This document shows positions 50,966 to 60,143 of a stretch of 64,000 nucleotides of DNA, in pieces. The DNA is taken from contig NZ_JAHNZO010000024.1 of the NCBI RefSeq assembly GCF_018998565.1, positions 53,538 through 117,537 on the forward strand, given 5' to 3'. Position 1 is the stretch's first letter; each line of letters begins with the position of its first letter. The notes under the pieces are model-generated. The model was not told the DNA's origin. It saw nothing but the letters and a program-made list of their open reading frames with translations, and did no database searches. The translations under genes were made by a program, and so were the position numbers. The stretch comes from Paenibacillus oleatilyticus (GTDB lineage: Bacteria > Bacillota > Bacilli > Paenibacillales > NBRC-103111).

Positions 50966-52027
50966 CTACTTCAAGCGGTTGTACTTTTGGATGGCTTCGC
51001 GAAGCATCTTTTCGAACTTTTCCGGCGTGCCGTCTTGATTCTCGGTAAAGAAACGACTTTTCAAATCAAACTCGTCCACCTTGCGTTTCTTGTTCACGCG
51101 CTCAATGATGTCGGAAGCAGCCACTTTGACCTTTTGAGCCTCTTCTATATATGAATTCAAGGTATAGCTTTCTATCTTTTCTTTCTTCAGCCGTTGCTCG
51201 TCCTGGGCGTGCTGTGTCAGATTTTTAAGATCGTCCACCAGCGGATCGTACTTCGCTCTAAACTTCTCCATGTCCAGATCCAGGATGTTTTTGGCCGTTA
51301 CGCCCTGCTCCTCCATCTCGGCGGACAGCGCCTGGGCATCGACCAAAAACTTCAAAGCCCCGTACCTGATCTGCTCGTCATTCTCCTGGAATTTCTTCAG
51401 GCTTTCCTTCTTGCGCTCGGCTCCCATGCCGGCCATCGCCTTCAAGTACTCGTCCGCGACGGCATAATACGCATCCGCCGCCTTGACGATCTTCGGATGC
51501 ATTTCTTTGGCTTTGGCAAAATGGTCATCGACATACCCTTTGGTTTTATAATACTCGCGGGCCTCGCTCAGGATCGCCGTCAGATCGTTCATCGCCGGCT
51601 TCAATCGGACGACAACCGGATCGATTGCCGGAAAGGCAGGCGCTTTATCGGCGAAGCCAAACTGCGTTTCCAAAGCTTTCGCGTCGCCCGATGAAATCGA
51701 GAGCATGGTAAAGCTGAAGTTCTTGTCAATGACAGGCTGCTCTTCATCGCCAAACTTGTCAAAATAATCGGTTAACACCTGATCTAACCGTCCGGTCATA
51801 AAATTATTCAGGCCTACATACGCGTTATATTTTTGGACGTCCATCGCCTCTTCCAATTCCTCGATGTTCGCCCCGTCGTTTTTTTTCGAACCCGACGCGT
51901 CTCCGGACGTTTTGTCGGCCGTCGTGCCGCTTGGCTCCGCAGCCGGCCGGTTTATTTTCAGATTCGAGCAGGCGGTAAACATCGTGCATAGCAGCGCGAG
52001 CGCAACAAATGAGCTGAACTTTTTCAA
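50966..52027 (-). CDS. Secreted lipoprotein, DUF3829/YiiG-like
   Basis: 353 residues. Signal with a lipobox (CTMFTAC), a ~40-residue Ser/Thr/Gly/Lys linker, then an all-helical domain (MDVQKYNAYVGLNNFMTGRL; AREYYKTKGYVDDHFAKAKE; NSYIEEAQKVKVAASDIIER) that fits DUF3829 (YiiG). I chose the TTG at 52027 because GGAGG is eight bases upstream; the first 5 codons upstream of it do not have a good ribosome site. Divergent from the PBP gene. Function unknown. Confidence 0.72.
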   Translation of the reverse strand: MKKFSSFVALALLCTMFTACSNLKINRPAAEPSGTTADKTSGDASGSKKNDGANIEELEEAMDVQKYNAYVGLNNFMTGRLDQVLTDYFDKFGDEEQPVIDKNFSFTMLSISSGDAKALETQFGFADKAPAFPAIDPVVVRLKPAMNDLTAILSEAREYYKTKGYVDDHFAKAKEMHPKIVKAADAYYAVADEYLKAMAGMGAERKKESLKKFQENDEQIRYGALKFLVDAQALSAEMEEQGVTAKNILDLDMEKFRAKYDPLVDDLKNLTQHAQDEQRLKKEKIESYTLNSYIEEAQKVKVAASDIIERVNKKRKVDEFDLKSRFFTENQDGTPEKFEKMLREAIQKYNRLK

Positions 52028-52269
52028 AATATAAGCCTCCAAGCGATTTAAATTTTCGGTCCAGATCTGGCAAATAGTTACCAGCTTGTTTTATCGGCGA
52101 ATGGGCTTGAAAGCTTTAGCACAAAACGCAGTAAGGTGGTAATTTTCACAATTTTGAAATGTATAAAAAAATAAATCCCCCTTTTTTTCACGGCTTATGC
52201 ACCTTTTTTCCTTGTTGGATCGTCTGTACAATTGCAGTAATTTCTTCCTTTTCCCGCTCAGGAGGCACG

Positions 52270-54297
52270 ATGTTGAAAAAGTTAGCCGAACGGATGCGTC
52301 CGCCAAGCAGCGGACTTCCCCTTGCATCCAGAATTAATGTCTTTTTCTTTATTACGTTTTGCTTATTCTCGGTCTTGATTCTCCGGCTTGCCATGCTTCA
52401 ACTTGTGGAAAGCCAACATTTGAAGAATGAGGAAGCCAACCATAAAAACACGCCCATACCGCCCACCCGGGGCAATATTTTCGATCGCAAAGGCGCTCCG
52501 ATCGCCTATACCACGCCTACCCAATCGCTTTATTTTCGGATCGAGCAAGGGCAAACGCAGGATGAGGTCATTGCCCTTGCGCGCGAGCTGGAACGAATTT
52601 TCTCGGAACGCGGAGCCCCATCTCCAAAAAAACTGTCCGCCGAAGACATCATCAGGCTTATGGATGTCGGCTACGATCTGACGAAAGCCAAAACCAAGGA
52701 GCCTTCCTTCTATTACGTCCCCCGCCGGATCAAGACCGATCTCACCCGCGATGAAATCGCGTATATCGGGGAGTGGCGCGATGAACTGAAATGGGTTCAA
52801 GTCATCGAGGAAAGCACGCGGACCTACGACCGGGAAAATACGGTTGCCGTTCAGTTGGTCGGCTATATGAAGCCGTTTCCTGCCGCACGGGAACCGCAGT
52901 ACGGACTTTCCTTTTATAAAAAGAAAGAAAATACGGAGGGCTACGTCGATACGGAGGATGTCGGATTCGATGGCATCGAGCTGATGTATCAAAAGGAGCT
53001 GCGTGGCGAAAGCGGATACAAAGCGTTTCCGGTCAATGCGGCCAATAAAATTGCCGGCCCCGAGGTGACGCTGCAACCCCCGAAGAAGGGCAATCACCTG
53101 TATTTAACGATCGATAAAGACGTCCAACTGATGACGGAACAAGCCATTATGGACCATCTGGCAACGCTGCAAGCCTCCGGCAACCGGTTCGCACACGCCC
53201 CGAATGCCCGGGCGGGGTATGCGGTAGCGATGGAGGTGAAGACGGGCAAAGTGGTCGCCATGGCCAGCATGCCGGATTACGATCCGAATCTATGGATCAG
53301 CGGATTCTCGACGAAAAGCGATTACGATAGTATCCAGCCTTTTGTCAACAACGGCACCATTACGACCGCCTATGGCAATTTTCCGAAGGAAGAATGGACC
53401 AAGCATCCCACTTCAATCGTGTATATGGGCTCGACGATCAAGCCGTTGTCCGTGTTGATCGGCTTCAAGGAAGGACTCATCCATCCCGGAACCCAATATT
53501 ACGATACCGGCGTCTTTACCTACGGCAAGGACAACTCGCGCTTAACCAACTCCGACCGGGTCGCATACGGGTGGCTGACGCCGGCCACGGCCATCGCGCA
53601 CTCGTCCAACACGTTTATGTCGGCCAAAATCGGCAATGAGCTGCACTCGAAGTACGGCGAAAAAGCCGTAGACGTGTGGGAGGACTATTTGGCCAAGTTC
53701 GGGCTGGGGGTTTCCACGCAAAGCGGCCTGCCGCGAGAGTATAAAGGCGTCAACGAGTTTAAAACGAACAAGGGCGAATCGTTCCAATCCCGGATGGTAT
53801 TTGCCTCCTGGGGTCAGAACGAACGTTACACGACGCTGCAATTGGCCCAATTCGCCACCACCCTCGCCACACGGGGAAAAAGGCTCAAGCCTTTGTTGGT
53901 GGACAAGATTGAGAGCTACGACAGGGGCCAGCTGATCCAGAAATTCGACGAGCCGGTCGTACTGGACGAAACGGAATTTGCCGCGGCCGAGTGGAACGCG
54001 GTGCTGCAAGGGATGGCTGCTGTCAAGGTACAGGGCTTCGACGGGTTCCCGTATTCTTTTGCCAGCAAAACCGGCACCTCAACGCAATCCGTCGGCAAAA
54101 AGCTGGTCGACAACGCCGTATTCATCGCTTTCGCGCCTCTGGACAAACCGACGCTCGCCGTAGCCGTCGTCGTCCCGGAGGGCGGATTCGGCGCATGGGG
54201 TGCCGCACCGATCGCCCGCAAAATCTTCGATGCGTACGACCAATATTACGGCCTGGACGGCGTGCCCAAGGGAGCCAAAGCGCCCGCCGATAAATAA
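52270..54297 (+). CDS. Class B penicillin-binding protein (PBP2 family)
   Basis: 675 residues: single N-terminal TM (about 17-38), a dimerisation region starting PPTRGNIFDRKGAPIAYTTP, and a transpeptidase domain with S388-TIK (S-x-x-K), S445-S-N (SxN) and K600-TGTS. Monofunctional cross-linking enzyme, probably for septum, elongation or spore wall; which is not readable. Start ATG 52270 follows GGAGGCACG; a longer frame from 52159 is not supported. An own terminator follows. Confidence 0.92.
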   Translation: MLKKLAERMRPPSSGLPLASRINVFFFITFCLFSVLILRLAMLQLVESQHLKNEEANHKNTPIPPTRGNIFDRKGAPIAYTTPTQSLYFRIEQGQTQDEVIALARELERIFSERGAPSPKKLSAEDIIRLMDVGYDLTKAKTKEPSFYYVPRRIKTDLTRDEIAYIGEWRDELKWVQVIEESTRTYDRENTVAVQLVGYMKPFPAAREPQYGLSFYKKKENTEGYVDTEDVGFDGIELMYQKELRGESGYKAFPVNAANKIAGPEVTLQPPKKGNHLYLTIDKDVQLMTEQAIMDHLATLQASGNRFAHAPNARAGYAVAMEVKTGKVVAMASMPDYDPNLWISGFSTKSDYDSIQPFVNNGTITTAYGNFPKEEWTKHPTSIVYMGSTIKPLSVLIGFKEGLIHPGTQYYDTGVFTYGKDNSRLTNSDRVAYGWLTPATAIAHSSNTFMSAKIGNELHSKYGEKAVDVWEDYLAKFGLGVSTQSGLPREYKGVNEFKTNKGESFQSRMVFASWGQNERYTTLQLAQFATTLATRGKRLKPLLVDKIESYDRGQLIQKFDEPVVLDETEFAAAEWNAVLQGMAAVKVQGFDGFPYSFASKTGTSTQSVGKKLVDNAVFIAFAPLDKPTLAVAVVVPEGGFGAWGAAPIARKIFDAYDQYYGLDGVPKGAKAPADK

Positions 54298-54306
54298 GCA
54301 TGTGGA

Positions 54307-54354
54307 AAGGCTTGCTCCTGCTCGAATGATGAGTTGGAGTAAGCCTTGTTTTTT
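54307..54354 (+). terminator. Terminator of the class B PBP gene
   Basis: AAGGCTT-G-CTCC pairs with GGAG-T-AAGCCTT (54307-54347), followed by GTTTTTTC. Confidence 0.88.
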
Positions 54355-54442
54355 CTTGCTTGCCCGGCTGGCGCGAATTTAATTATTCTGTTATTACTGT
54401 CACACTTCAGCGCGGATGATTCGTTGTACAGGGTGAAAGGAA

Positions 54443-55006
54443 GTGAGCGAGGTGGATGATTCAGAACTGCGTCAGATGATCGCTGACGTCCTGGAGGGGG
54501 ATATCGCAAAATTCGAGAACATCGTGCAGCATTACCAAAAAGCGATTTTCCGCTATTGTTATCACATGCTGGGCAGCGATACGGAAGCCGAGGATAGCGG
54601 ACAGGAAGTATTTTTGAAGGCATTTCGCAATCTGCAGAAGTATAACCGGGATGTGCCATTCGGCGCTTGGTTATACAAGATTGCCTACAATCAATGCATC
54701 GATGTGATTCGCAAGCGCAAGCTGGCCAAATATCTGCCGTTCTTTTACCGGGACGACAAGGAAAATAAACCTATAGATCTGCAGATCGAAGCCAACTATT
54801 TCAATGAATTTGTGCACCAAGCCCTATCGAGATTATCCGTGGAAGAACGGAACCTGTTAATTTTGCGCTGTGTGGAGGATAAGAGCTACGAGGAAATCAG
54901 CCTGATTCTGAATCAAAGCAGCGCCAATCTTCGAAAAAAATACGGACGTTCGGCTGCAAAGTTCCGGAAGTACTATGCTCAAGTGAAGGAAGTGGGATTC
55001 GTATGA
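54443..55006 (+). CDS. ECF-type RNA polymerase sigma factor
   Basis: 187 residues. Region 2 (FENIVQHYQKAIFRYCYHML; DTEAEDSGQEVFLKAFRNLQ) and region 4 (LSRLSVEERNLLILRCVEDK; SYEEISLILNQSSANLRKKY) are clear. The start is uncertain between GTG 54443 and GTG 54452 (AAAGGA lies upstream of both). Overlaps the next gene (stop and start share ATGA-like bases at 55003-55006), so sigma and the membrane protein are coupled. Confidence 0.9.
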   Translation: MSEVDDSELRQMIADVLEGDIAKFENIVQHYQKAIFRYCYHMLGSDTEAEDSGQEVFLKAFRNLQKYNRDVPFGAWLYKIAYNQCIDVIRKRKLAKYLPFFYRDDKENKPIDLQIEANYFNEFVHQALSRLSVEERNLLILRCVEDKSYEEISLILNQSSANLRKKYGRSAAKFRKYYAQVKEVGFV

Positions 55007-55947
55007 CATTGGACAAGGATCAGGATTTGAAAGCACTTTTTCATGACCCGCATATTCCCGATGCTGACTTGACTGGACAAGTAATGAAGAAACTGTATGC
55101 CGAGCGGGACAAGAAGGAGCGATTTTTTGTGAAATATAAAGTCGGTGTGTTGGTCGCAATGGGAATGCTGTTGACGGTATCTTCAGGGTTTGCAGCGGTG
55201 AAGTACGGGGCATTGAAAAACGAACAAGGCCAAGCGGTTTATGAGGTGAAACCGTTGAAGCAGGCTCCTCCCCAGGCCAAATATTCGGAAGAAGATACCC
55301 GACGCATAGGAATGAGCCGGGATTTGGCGGAAGAGCTGTTGCCGGATGGTTCGGCAGCGATCTTTTATATCGTTCCGAACAATTCGAACAAGCAAACGGA
55401 CACCAGATTCAAGCCGTTCGTCTTTAACGATGTGTCCGCACTCCGTGCCAAAATGGCAGGCAAGCCGATTAAGATTCTTGACCATCTGGAAGGGAACTAC
55501 AAATTCGAAAACGCCAAGGTCTTCTTTAACCCAATCAATGAGGTGAATCCTCCTGCTCCGGACGAAAAGGCGGCAACGGCGGAAAAGCTGCGGAAGCAGG
55601 CGGAGGAATCGGGTAAGGATTATGCGATGATGCCGATTGAGCTGTCTGATGATCTTTTACATTTCAGAACCGTTTATAAACAAGGGGACCAAGAAGTAGC
55701 CGTTACTGTCATCAAATCCAAGGATACGTTTACAGCTTACGTGGATGAGAAAATTGACTTCGAGCAGGAAAAAATCACGGTTAAGGGAGTAGAGATGCTT
55801 TACACGGAATATAAAGACAAAGACAGAAAAGGCGGAAATAAAAATATCACATGGAACATCGACGGCGAATATACGTATCAACTCGACGAATCCGCCAACA
55901 TGAGCAAAGAGGACCTGGTTAAAATCGCCGAAGCGTTCTTGAACTAA
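55003..55947 (+). CDS. Membrane-anchored anti-sigma-like protein (DUF4367-type)
   Basis: 314 residues: ~45 cytosolic residues, one transmembrane helix (VGVLVAMGMLLTVSSGFAAV, about 47-66), then a ~245-residue outer domain (ISLSDDLLHFRTVYKQGD-like region; TVKGVEMLYTEYKDKDRKGG) and a C-terminal YQLDESANMSKEDLVKIAEAF resembling DUF4367. The sequence order fits an anti-sigma partner of the upstream ECF factor; direct inhibition is inferred from the pairing. A strong terminator follows. Confidence 0.8.
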   Translation: MTLDKDQDLKALFHDPHIPDADLTGQVMKKLYAERDKKERFFVKYKVGVLVAMGMLLTVSSGFAAVKYGALKNEQGQAVYEVKPLKQAPPQAKYSEEDTRRIGMSRDLAEELLPDGSAAIFYIVPNNSNKQTDTRFKPFVFNDVSALRAKMAGKPIKILDHLEGNYKFENAKVFFNPINEVNPPAPDEKAATAEKLRKQAEESGKDYAMMPIELSDDLLHFRTVYKQGDQEVAVTVIKSKDTFTAYVDEKIDFEQEKITVKGVEMLYTEYKDKDRKGGNKNITWNIDGEYTYQLDESANMSKEDLVKIAEAFLN

Positions 55948-55976
55948 AATTAACATGCCGAATCATCAATAGCATA

Positions 55977-56014
55977 AAAAGTTCCTCTGCTTGCTTAAGG
56001 CGGGGAGCTTTTTT
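55977..56014 (+). terminator. Terminator of the sigma/anti-sigma operon
   Basis: AAAAGTTCCTC (55977-55987) pairs with GGGGAGCTTTT (56002-56012; three G-U pairs), followed by TT. Confidence 0.8.
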
Positions 56015-56031
56015 ACGCTTACTATTAAAAT

Positions 56032-56058
56032 GAAAAAAAGACCCCCGGCCGGGAGTCC
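56032..56058 (-). terminator. Terminator of the 56137-56541 gene
   Basis: On the minus strand GACTCCCGGCCGGGGGTC folds and is followed by seven T residues. Confidence 0.8.
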
Positions 56059-56136
56059 TTACGACCTTACTGCTCTATAATATTTCTCGGAACGAGATTA
56101 AAAGCGTGAAGGAACTGCACTTTGCCTGAAATGAAA

Positions 56137-56541
56137 CTAGCGAACCACCCGAATATTTACCTTCAAAAAGCTGGTGCATTGCTTTTTATTTTTGATAAAA
56201 AGCATATACTGGCTGCTCTGTTTCACATAAATCGTGTTGTTTTCCGCCTGCTCTTTACGGATCGCCTGGTTGTTATTTCGAAGATCCACAAGCCACCAAT
56301 CATACTCGTCGGCGATAATCGAGGTGATGCGGATGCCTTCGTTCGGCTGGAGTACATAAGGACCGGCAACCGCTACAGCACCCGGCTCCAAACGATACGT
56401 AACCACGCCTTCCGGCGGCGCGACAATGATCTGCTGTTGAGACGGTTGTGGAACCGGGGTTCCTTCCGCCGCAAAGCCGGGGCTTGAGACAAGACTTGCT
56501 CCAACCACGGCAATCGTTAAAGCAGTTGTCATTTTTTTCAT
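56137..56541 (-). CDS. Small secreted hypothetical protein
   Basis: 134 residues with a signal peptide (MKKMTTALTIAVVGASLVSS, cut near FAAEG) and an exported domain (GVVTYRLEPGAVAVAGPYVL; IIADEYDWWLVDLRNNNQAI; YMLFIKNKKQCTSFLKVNIR). No family recognised. The ATG at 56541 follows GGAGGA. Host-like region, just left of the AT-rich accessory segment. Confidence 0.65.
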   Translation of the reverse strand: MKKMTTALTIAVVGASLVSSPGFAAEGTPVPQPSQQQIIVAPPEGVVTYRLEPGAVAVAGPYVLQPNEGIRITSIIADEYDWWLVDLRNNNQAIRKEQAENNTIYVKQSSQYMLFIKNKKQCTSFLKVNIRVVR

Positions 56542-56751
56542 TTCTTTATCCTCCTCCGAATAACACCGTGCAAAAGATAAATTTTGAGGTCTGGCCAGTG
56601 CCCTCAATCAATTAATACCATATCAACCCTTTATTTGAAATATTTTTCAGTAAAATTGCCCGAACTTTTTATCCAAAAGTTACAAATTTTTGAAGTTAAC
56701 GTGATCATTATTTTATTTAACCTCTCGGTAAAGTTGCGTATCTCCTTGCTC

Positions 56752-57015
56752 TTAGGCCAATCCTGTTTCTTGTTTTGACGATAGGCTCAGCGCCTTTTCT
56801 AACCGCACATACAGCAATTCGGTTTGCAGATCAAGGGCTGCGCGATGAAGGGTCGAAACAATGTCCTCAACCGCTAATTTATGTAATGATGTTAATTGAC
56901 CACTGGTCATATTTAATACTGCCATGGTGCAAGCTTCATAGGTTTGAATTTGCCGCATCAGGTCTCGTTCTTCGGCATCCAATCGGTCCTTAAGGGTAGT
57001 TTCGGTCATTTCCAT
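56752..57015 (-). CDS. Small helical protein, module 1 (divergent from XRE gene)
   Basis: 87 residues, all helical by pattern: MTETTLKDRLDAEERDLMRQ, IQTYEACTMAVLNMTSGQLT, SLHKLAVEDIVSTLHRAALD and LQTELLYVRLEKALSLSSKQ. Similar in size and order to the protein at 61357-61590, and a fragment of a third copy survives at 59184. Placed head to head with an XRE regulator (57216), as in module 2. The ATG at 57015 follows GAGGAGG. Function unknown. Confidence 0.65.
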   Translation of the reverse strand: MEMTETTLKDRLDAEERDLMRQIQTYEACTMAVLNMTSGQLTSLHKLAVEDIVSTLHRAALDLQTELLYVRLEKALSLSSKQETGLA

Positions 57016-57215
57016 ATCGGGAACCTCCTCGTAGGACGGCTGTAGTCCAATGCATTCATTAATATTACCTCCACTGGAAAATTTGAATTTTTGTAACGCT
57101 ACTCCGTTATTAATCAAAATTATATATCGGAATACAGATACAATCAAGCATTTTTCTTTGAAATTAGTTCTATAGAGGTTTATAGTTATAAGTAAAAACA
57201 ACAGGTGAGAATGGT

Positions 57216-57422
57216 ATGCCAGTTCGGCTAAGATTAAAAGAAATCATTGAAGAAAAAGGAATGTCACAACGGGAGTTAGCCCGGTTAATGAATGTTCGCC
57301 CCAATACAATAAGTCATCTTTGCTCCGATAAAGTAAATGCCGCATACTTTGATACCTTAGAACAGATTTGTAGGACGCTTAATGTCAGCTTACATGAACT
57401 TCTTGTGTTGGAGGACGACTAA
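57216..57422 (+). CDS. XRE-family transcriptional regulator, module 1
   Basis: 68 residues, a single HTH_3 domain: RLRLKEIIEEKGMSQRELAR, LMNVRPNTISHLCSDKVNAA, DTLEQICRTLNVSLHELLVL. Belongs to the small Cro-like group (YozG-like). It is divergent from the small helical protein gene at 57015, in the same arrangement as 61357/61762. A terminator at 57492 follows. Confidence 0.85.
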   Translation: MPVRLRLKEIIEEKGMSQRELARLMNVRPNTISHLCSDKVNAAYFDTLEQICRTLNVSLHELLVLEDD

Positions 57423-57491
57423 GCCCCGCAGGGTCATTCTATTTCCTAGCCGGCAATCCGACGATTGCCCTGAAAAGGCATGCAAAAAAAA

Positions 57492-57530
57492 CTCATTCCT
57501 AACTCACGGTTCAAGTTGGAATAAGCCTTT
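57492..57530 (+). terminator. Probable terminator of XRE module 1
   Basis: CTCATTCC pairs with GGAATAAG (one mismatch) around GTTCAAGTT, followed by CCTTTATAA. The same ATTCC..GTTCAAGT-GGAATAAGC design is at 62018-62058 after module 2. The rest of the stretch to 57701 has no gene; a 38-codon frame (57586-57700) ends in LSKINSLGKRVPNS and might be decayed transposase C-terminus, which I cannot confirm. Confidence 0.55.
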
Positions 57531-57701
57531 ATAAATATTTTTACAGACTTCACCTTCGGCCCGGATGGTTTATGTGATTAACAACATGTCAATCACACCG
57601 TTGCCGAAATCCGCAAAAACGTTAGACGAATTATGGATGAAATAATGGCCTGGTTATCAAAAATCAATAGCCTTGGAAAGAGAGTTCCAAATAGTTGAGT
57701 A

Positions 57702-58232
57702 TTATAATAAATGATTCTCTTCTAACACTTTATACCATTCATCATCTTTAGAGCCAACGGTATCTATACTCCCTCCAGATTCAACAAACTTCAACCCAAT
57801 TTCTCCATATTGTTCCCCTAAAAAATAGTTAAGTAAAAAATTATTGAAGTCTCCATATGACTCCAAGACATAATCTTGATCTAATGGTTCTCCAAATAAA
57901 CAAGTTACATGACCATCTACCTTATTAATAAACAAGGGGTATCTTTCAATTTTTCCTATACAAATCCACTCACCATCATACTGTAGCATTTCCTCCACAT
58001 AAAATTGAATTTTGTCAACTTTCCGTTGGCTAAATACATTGATAACTCCTCCAATTAATCTCTCATATCTATTCGTAATAAAGTAATAATCTTCTAAAAT
58101 ACTATTATCGATTTTTGTGAATTGTTCCCCGGCAATATCTTTAACAATTTCACCATAGGTCAGACTTTGCGGGTAGTCTTCACTTAAGATCTCCATAATT
58201 TTATCTATTTTTTCGATTAATAGTTCATTCAT
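57702..58232 (-). CDS. SUKH-like (SMI1/KNR4) putative immunity protein
   Basis: 176 residues, AT-rich codon use unlike the GC-rich backbone. The pattern EEMLQYDGEWICIGKIERYP, LFINKVDGHVTCLFGEPLDQ, DYVLESYGDFNNFLLNYFLG fits the SUKH superfamily of immunity proteins for polymorphic toxins. Start ATG at 58232 (AAAGGTGAAGAAT upstream). Lies 25 bp after a second SUKH-like gene, next to an RHS toxin fragment. Function by analogy only. Confidence 0.55.
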   Translation of the reverse strand: MNELLIEKIDKIMEILSEDYPQSLTYGEIVKDIAGEQFTKIDNSILEDYYFITNRYERLIGGVINVFSQRKVDKIQFYVEEMLQYDGEWICIGKIERYPLFINKVDGHVTCLFGEPLDQDYVLESYGDFNNFLLNYFLGEQYGEIGLKFVESGGSIDTVGSKDDEWYKVLEENHLL

Positions 58233-58257
58233 ATTCTTCACCTTTCAATGGTTATAA

Positions 58258-58911
58258 TTATATGATTAGAAAATCATCCTCTATATTCTCATATGATTCA
58301 CTTGATAGTTTTTCTAAAAATTCATGAAAGGATGCGGCTATTTCTGGGAGGCATTGTTTGATTAAATCGTATGACAAGACGATTGGTTCATCATCGGCGT
58401 AATTTTCAGCAATCTCATCAGGGACTAGCACGCATTCTACCACATCTAAATCCTCATTGTAGGAACAAAAAGACTGCTCTGCCATTACTACACGAGGTTG
58501 ATTATGATTTGTTGTATTTAAATCAAGACAAATGACGTGGCCTCCTATTGTAGTAGCTATTGTTAGTAGGCCATATTTTATTAGATACATACTTGAGGAG
58601 GCCGAAGAGTTCTCCATTTTTATTGACTCTAACGCCATTAACCCTATTCCACCACTTAATAGAGGTATATGATTAGGTTCAAAAACACGGTAGAAATCAA
58701 CAACACTTTCAGGTATTACATATTTTTTTAGATCTTTTAAATCTTCTTCATTATAAAACGAAGATGACTTGCTGTATGTTCCATAAAGATCCCGTAGGTA
58801 ATTGAGGTCAACTAAATCAGCCTCTCTAAAGGCTATTTTTACTTCATGAGAATCCATACCATTTCTTTCAAGACTCAGACGAAAGTTGTTAATTATCGTA
58901 ATATAGTCCAT
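58258..58911 (-). CDS. SUKH-like (SMI1/KNR4) putative immunity protein
   Basis: 217 residues. VIPESVVDFYRVFEPNHIPL then SSMYLIKYGLLTIATTIGGH and VICLDLN..PRVVMA match the general SUKH plan (Pro-helix followed by a strand with a Gly-Gly turn and a D-L-N strand). Ribosome site GGAGGAAGCATAGGAGT. It is in line with the next gene and probably co-transcribed. The orphan pair beside the RHS remnant suggests immunity to competitor toxins or a lost toxin. AT-rich. Confidence 0.6.
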   Translation of the reverse strand: MDYITIINNFRLSLERNGMDSHEVKIAFREADLVDLNYLRDLYGTYSKSSSFYNEEDLKDLKKYVIPESVVDFYRVFEPNHIPLLSGGIGLMALESIKMENSSASSSMYLIKYGLLTIATTIGGHVICLDLNTTNHNQPRVVMAEQSFCSYNEDLDVVECVLVPDEIAENYADDEPIVLSYDLIKQCLPEIAASFHEFLEKLSSESYENIEDDFLII

Positions 58912-58957
58912 ACTCCTATGCTTCCTCCGTCAATCATACTTGTCGCTTATCAAACAA

Positions 58958-59177
58958 ATCCTATATTCTCCCTAGGCATCCTTACGACCGACGAGCCCCA
59001 GTCCATATACATAATACGCTTTGTCCTCCAACTCCATGAGACTTGGGTCAGATCGGCATTTTGGGTGACCACATAACGTGTGGTCTTGCCGTTCCAGATC
59101 ATGGAGGTGCGCACATATTCGGCATCGTAGGTTAGCTAGTTTGCCGACACGGGCGGGACGGTCTCGGGCTCGCCTGT
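58958..59177 (-). pseudogene. Decayed RHS/YD-repeat protein fragment
   Basis: Reading the minus strand from 59177 gives TGEPETVPPVSAN, a stop (TAG), then LTYDAEYVRTSMIWNGKTTR, YVVTQNADLTQV, a one-base deletion, MELEDKAYYVYGLGLVGR, KDA, another stop and GEYRI. The YVYGLGLVGR..GEYR pattern is the end of an RHS core domain. Two stops and one frameshift prove decay. GC-richer than the neighbouring SUKH genes. Confidence 0.75.
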
Positions 59178-59183
59178 CAACTT

Positions 59184-59226
59184 AGTACAGCCATTGTGCA
59201 AGCTTCATAGGTTATAATTTGCAAAA
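59184..59226 (-). pseudogene. Remnant of a third small helical protein gene
   Basis: The 18-base string GTGCAAGCTTCATAGGTT here (59196-59213) also occurs at 56930-56950 inside the gene at 56752; alignment over about 45 bases gives ~37 matches. It codes TYEACTMAVLS-like residues, the same as the paralogue. Only a fragment remains, fused to the RHS remnant. Confidence 0.6.
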
Positions 59227-59272
59227 ACAGGTCGATCATGATGGTAAATAACCATAATCGACCTGTTTTATT
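59224..59272 (-). terminator. Terminator of the 59391-59720 gene
   Basis: AAAACAGGTCGAT (59224-59236) is an exact inverted repeat of 59257-59269, with an inner ATGGT/ACCAT. On the minus strand it is followed by TTTTTG. Confidence 0.85.
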
Positions 59273-59390
59273 ATTGTGCGCCAGATTCATTCGGCACTGA
59301 TGGGGCTTTTTCACCTGCCACCGCGACAAGAACCAAATGCAAAAAGACCACTTTTTGATCTGGAAATTGTTCATGTTTCTACAATCAGGG

Positions 59391-59720
59391 TTATGTAAAT
59401 ATCGATGCAACTATTAAAATGAATCCAATCACTAGACTGACAGGGCCCCAATAATGCATAGGGATGAAAAACAGACTGTGCGAGGTGCCCAGTTTATAGT
59501 GTTGTCCCGTTTCCACATCAACTAGCACTTTGCCCGATTTGGCGTTAAGTGCTTTCCCCATATACCAGATAATAACTCCCGATACAATGAAGCCAAAAGC
59601 CAGCGGCAGCTTGGAATCTATTGACCTAAGCCCCAAAGCGGATAGTAAAAGATTAACTATAACAAACATAATCGCTAGAACAACAATATTCAAAATGCCT
59701 AGACCCTTCCAAATAATCAT
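59391..59720 (-). CDS. Small membrane protein, conserved hypothetical
   Basis: 109 residues with about three transmembrane helices: GILNIVVLAIMFVIVNLLLS, LAFGFIVSGVIIWYMGKALN and WGPVSLVIGFILIVASIF. A loop between (GKVLVDVETGQHYKLGTSHS) is soluble and recalls the region after YdzA/YcgA-like proteins, but no family is assigned. The ATG follows GGGAAGGA. Monocistronic, with own terminator. Confidence 0.7.
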   Translation of the reverse strand: MIIWKGLGILNIVVLAIMFVIVNLLLSALGLRSIDSKLPLAFGFIVSGVIIWYMGKALNAKSGKVLVDVETGQHYKLGTSHSLFFIPMHYWGPVSLVIGFILIVASIFT

Positions 59721-59780
59721 ATAAACATCCTTCCCGGTTATATTTACGTTTTAACTCTCCAATTAACACAGGTAACTCTT

Positions 59781-60143
59781 TTAATGTGAACCTAAGTTCG
59801 GTATACCACAATCAAACATACATTCGGTAGTGGTTTTCATGGGGCATCCCGTTCTAATTAATCCCCCGAATCCTCCTCGATTTCCCCGTGCCCGAACGGC
59901 CTTGCGGCCCCAGAACAAGCTGGCGCCGCTTGCGGAACGAAATAGCATCGCCAAAGCTGCAGCCTCAAGGACGCGTATGTTGCGACGCGTTGGCCATTTG
60001 GACGTAGCTGTCCCTCCGCGCTCTTCCGGCACAATCCCGGTTAAAGTCAGCTTCGCATGAAGCGTCAATTCAAAAGGTCCCACTTCGATGTTTCCAAAGG
60101 CGATGACCCAAACTCCCATACGGATCTCTCCCCATACGATCAA
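59781..60143 (-). other. GC-rich island with uncertain 120-codon frame
   Basis: An island of host-like base composition inside an AT-rich stretch. The minus-strand frame starts MIVWGEIRMGVWVIAFGNIE but then becomes compositionally odd (RRNIRVLEAAALAMLFRSAS). A plus-strand frame (59830-60060) is also open. No motif or ribosome site convinced me, and this may be a decayed gene. Confidence 0.25.

Noticed and set aside
57586..57700. 38-codon frame ending LSKINSLGKRVPNS, perhaps a decayed transposase C-terminus
   Set aside because: Too short and I could not match it to a family with confidence.
59830..60060. Plus-strand 76-codon frame in the GC island
   Set aside because: Low-complexity Pro/Arg/Ala product without motif; lies opposite another uncertain frame. 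Kept only as part of the GC-rich island.
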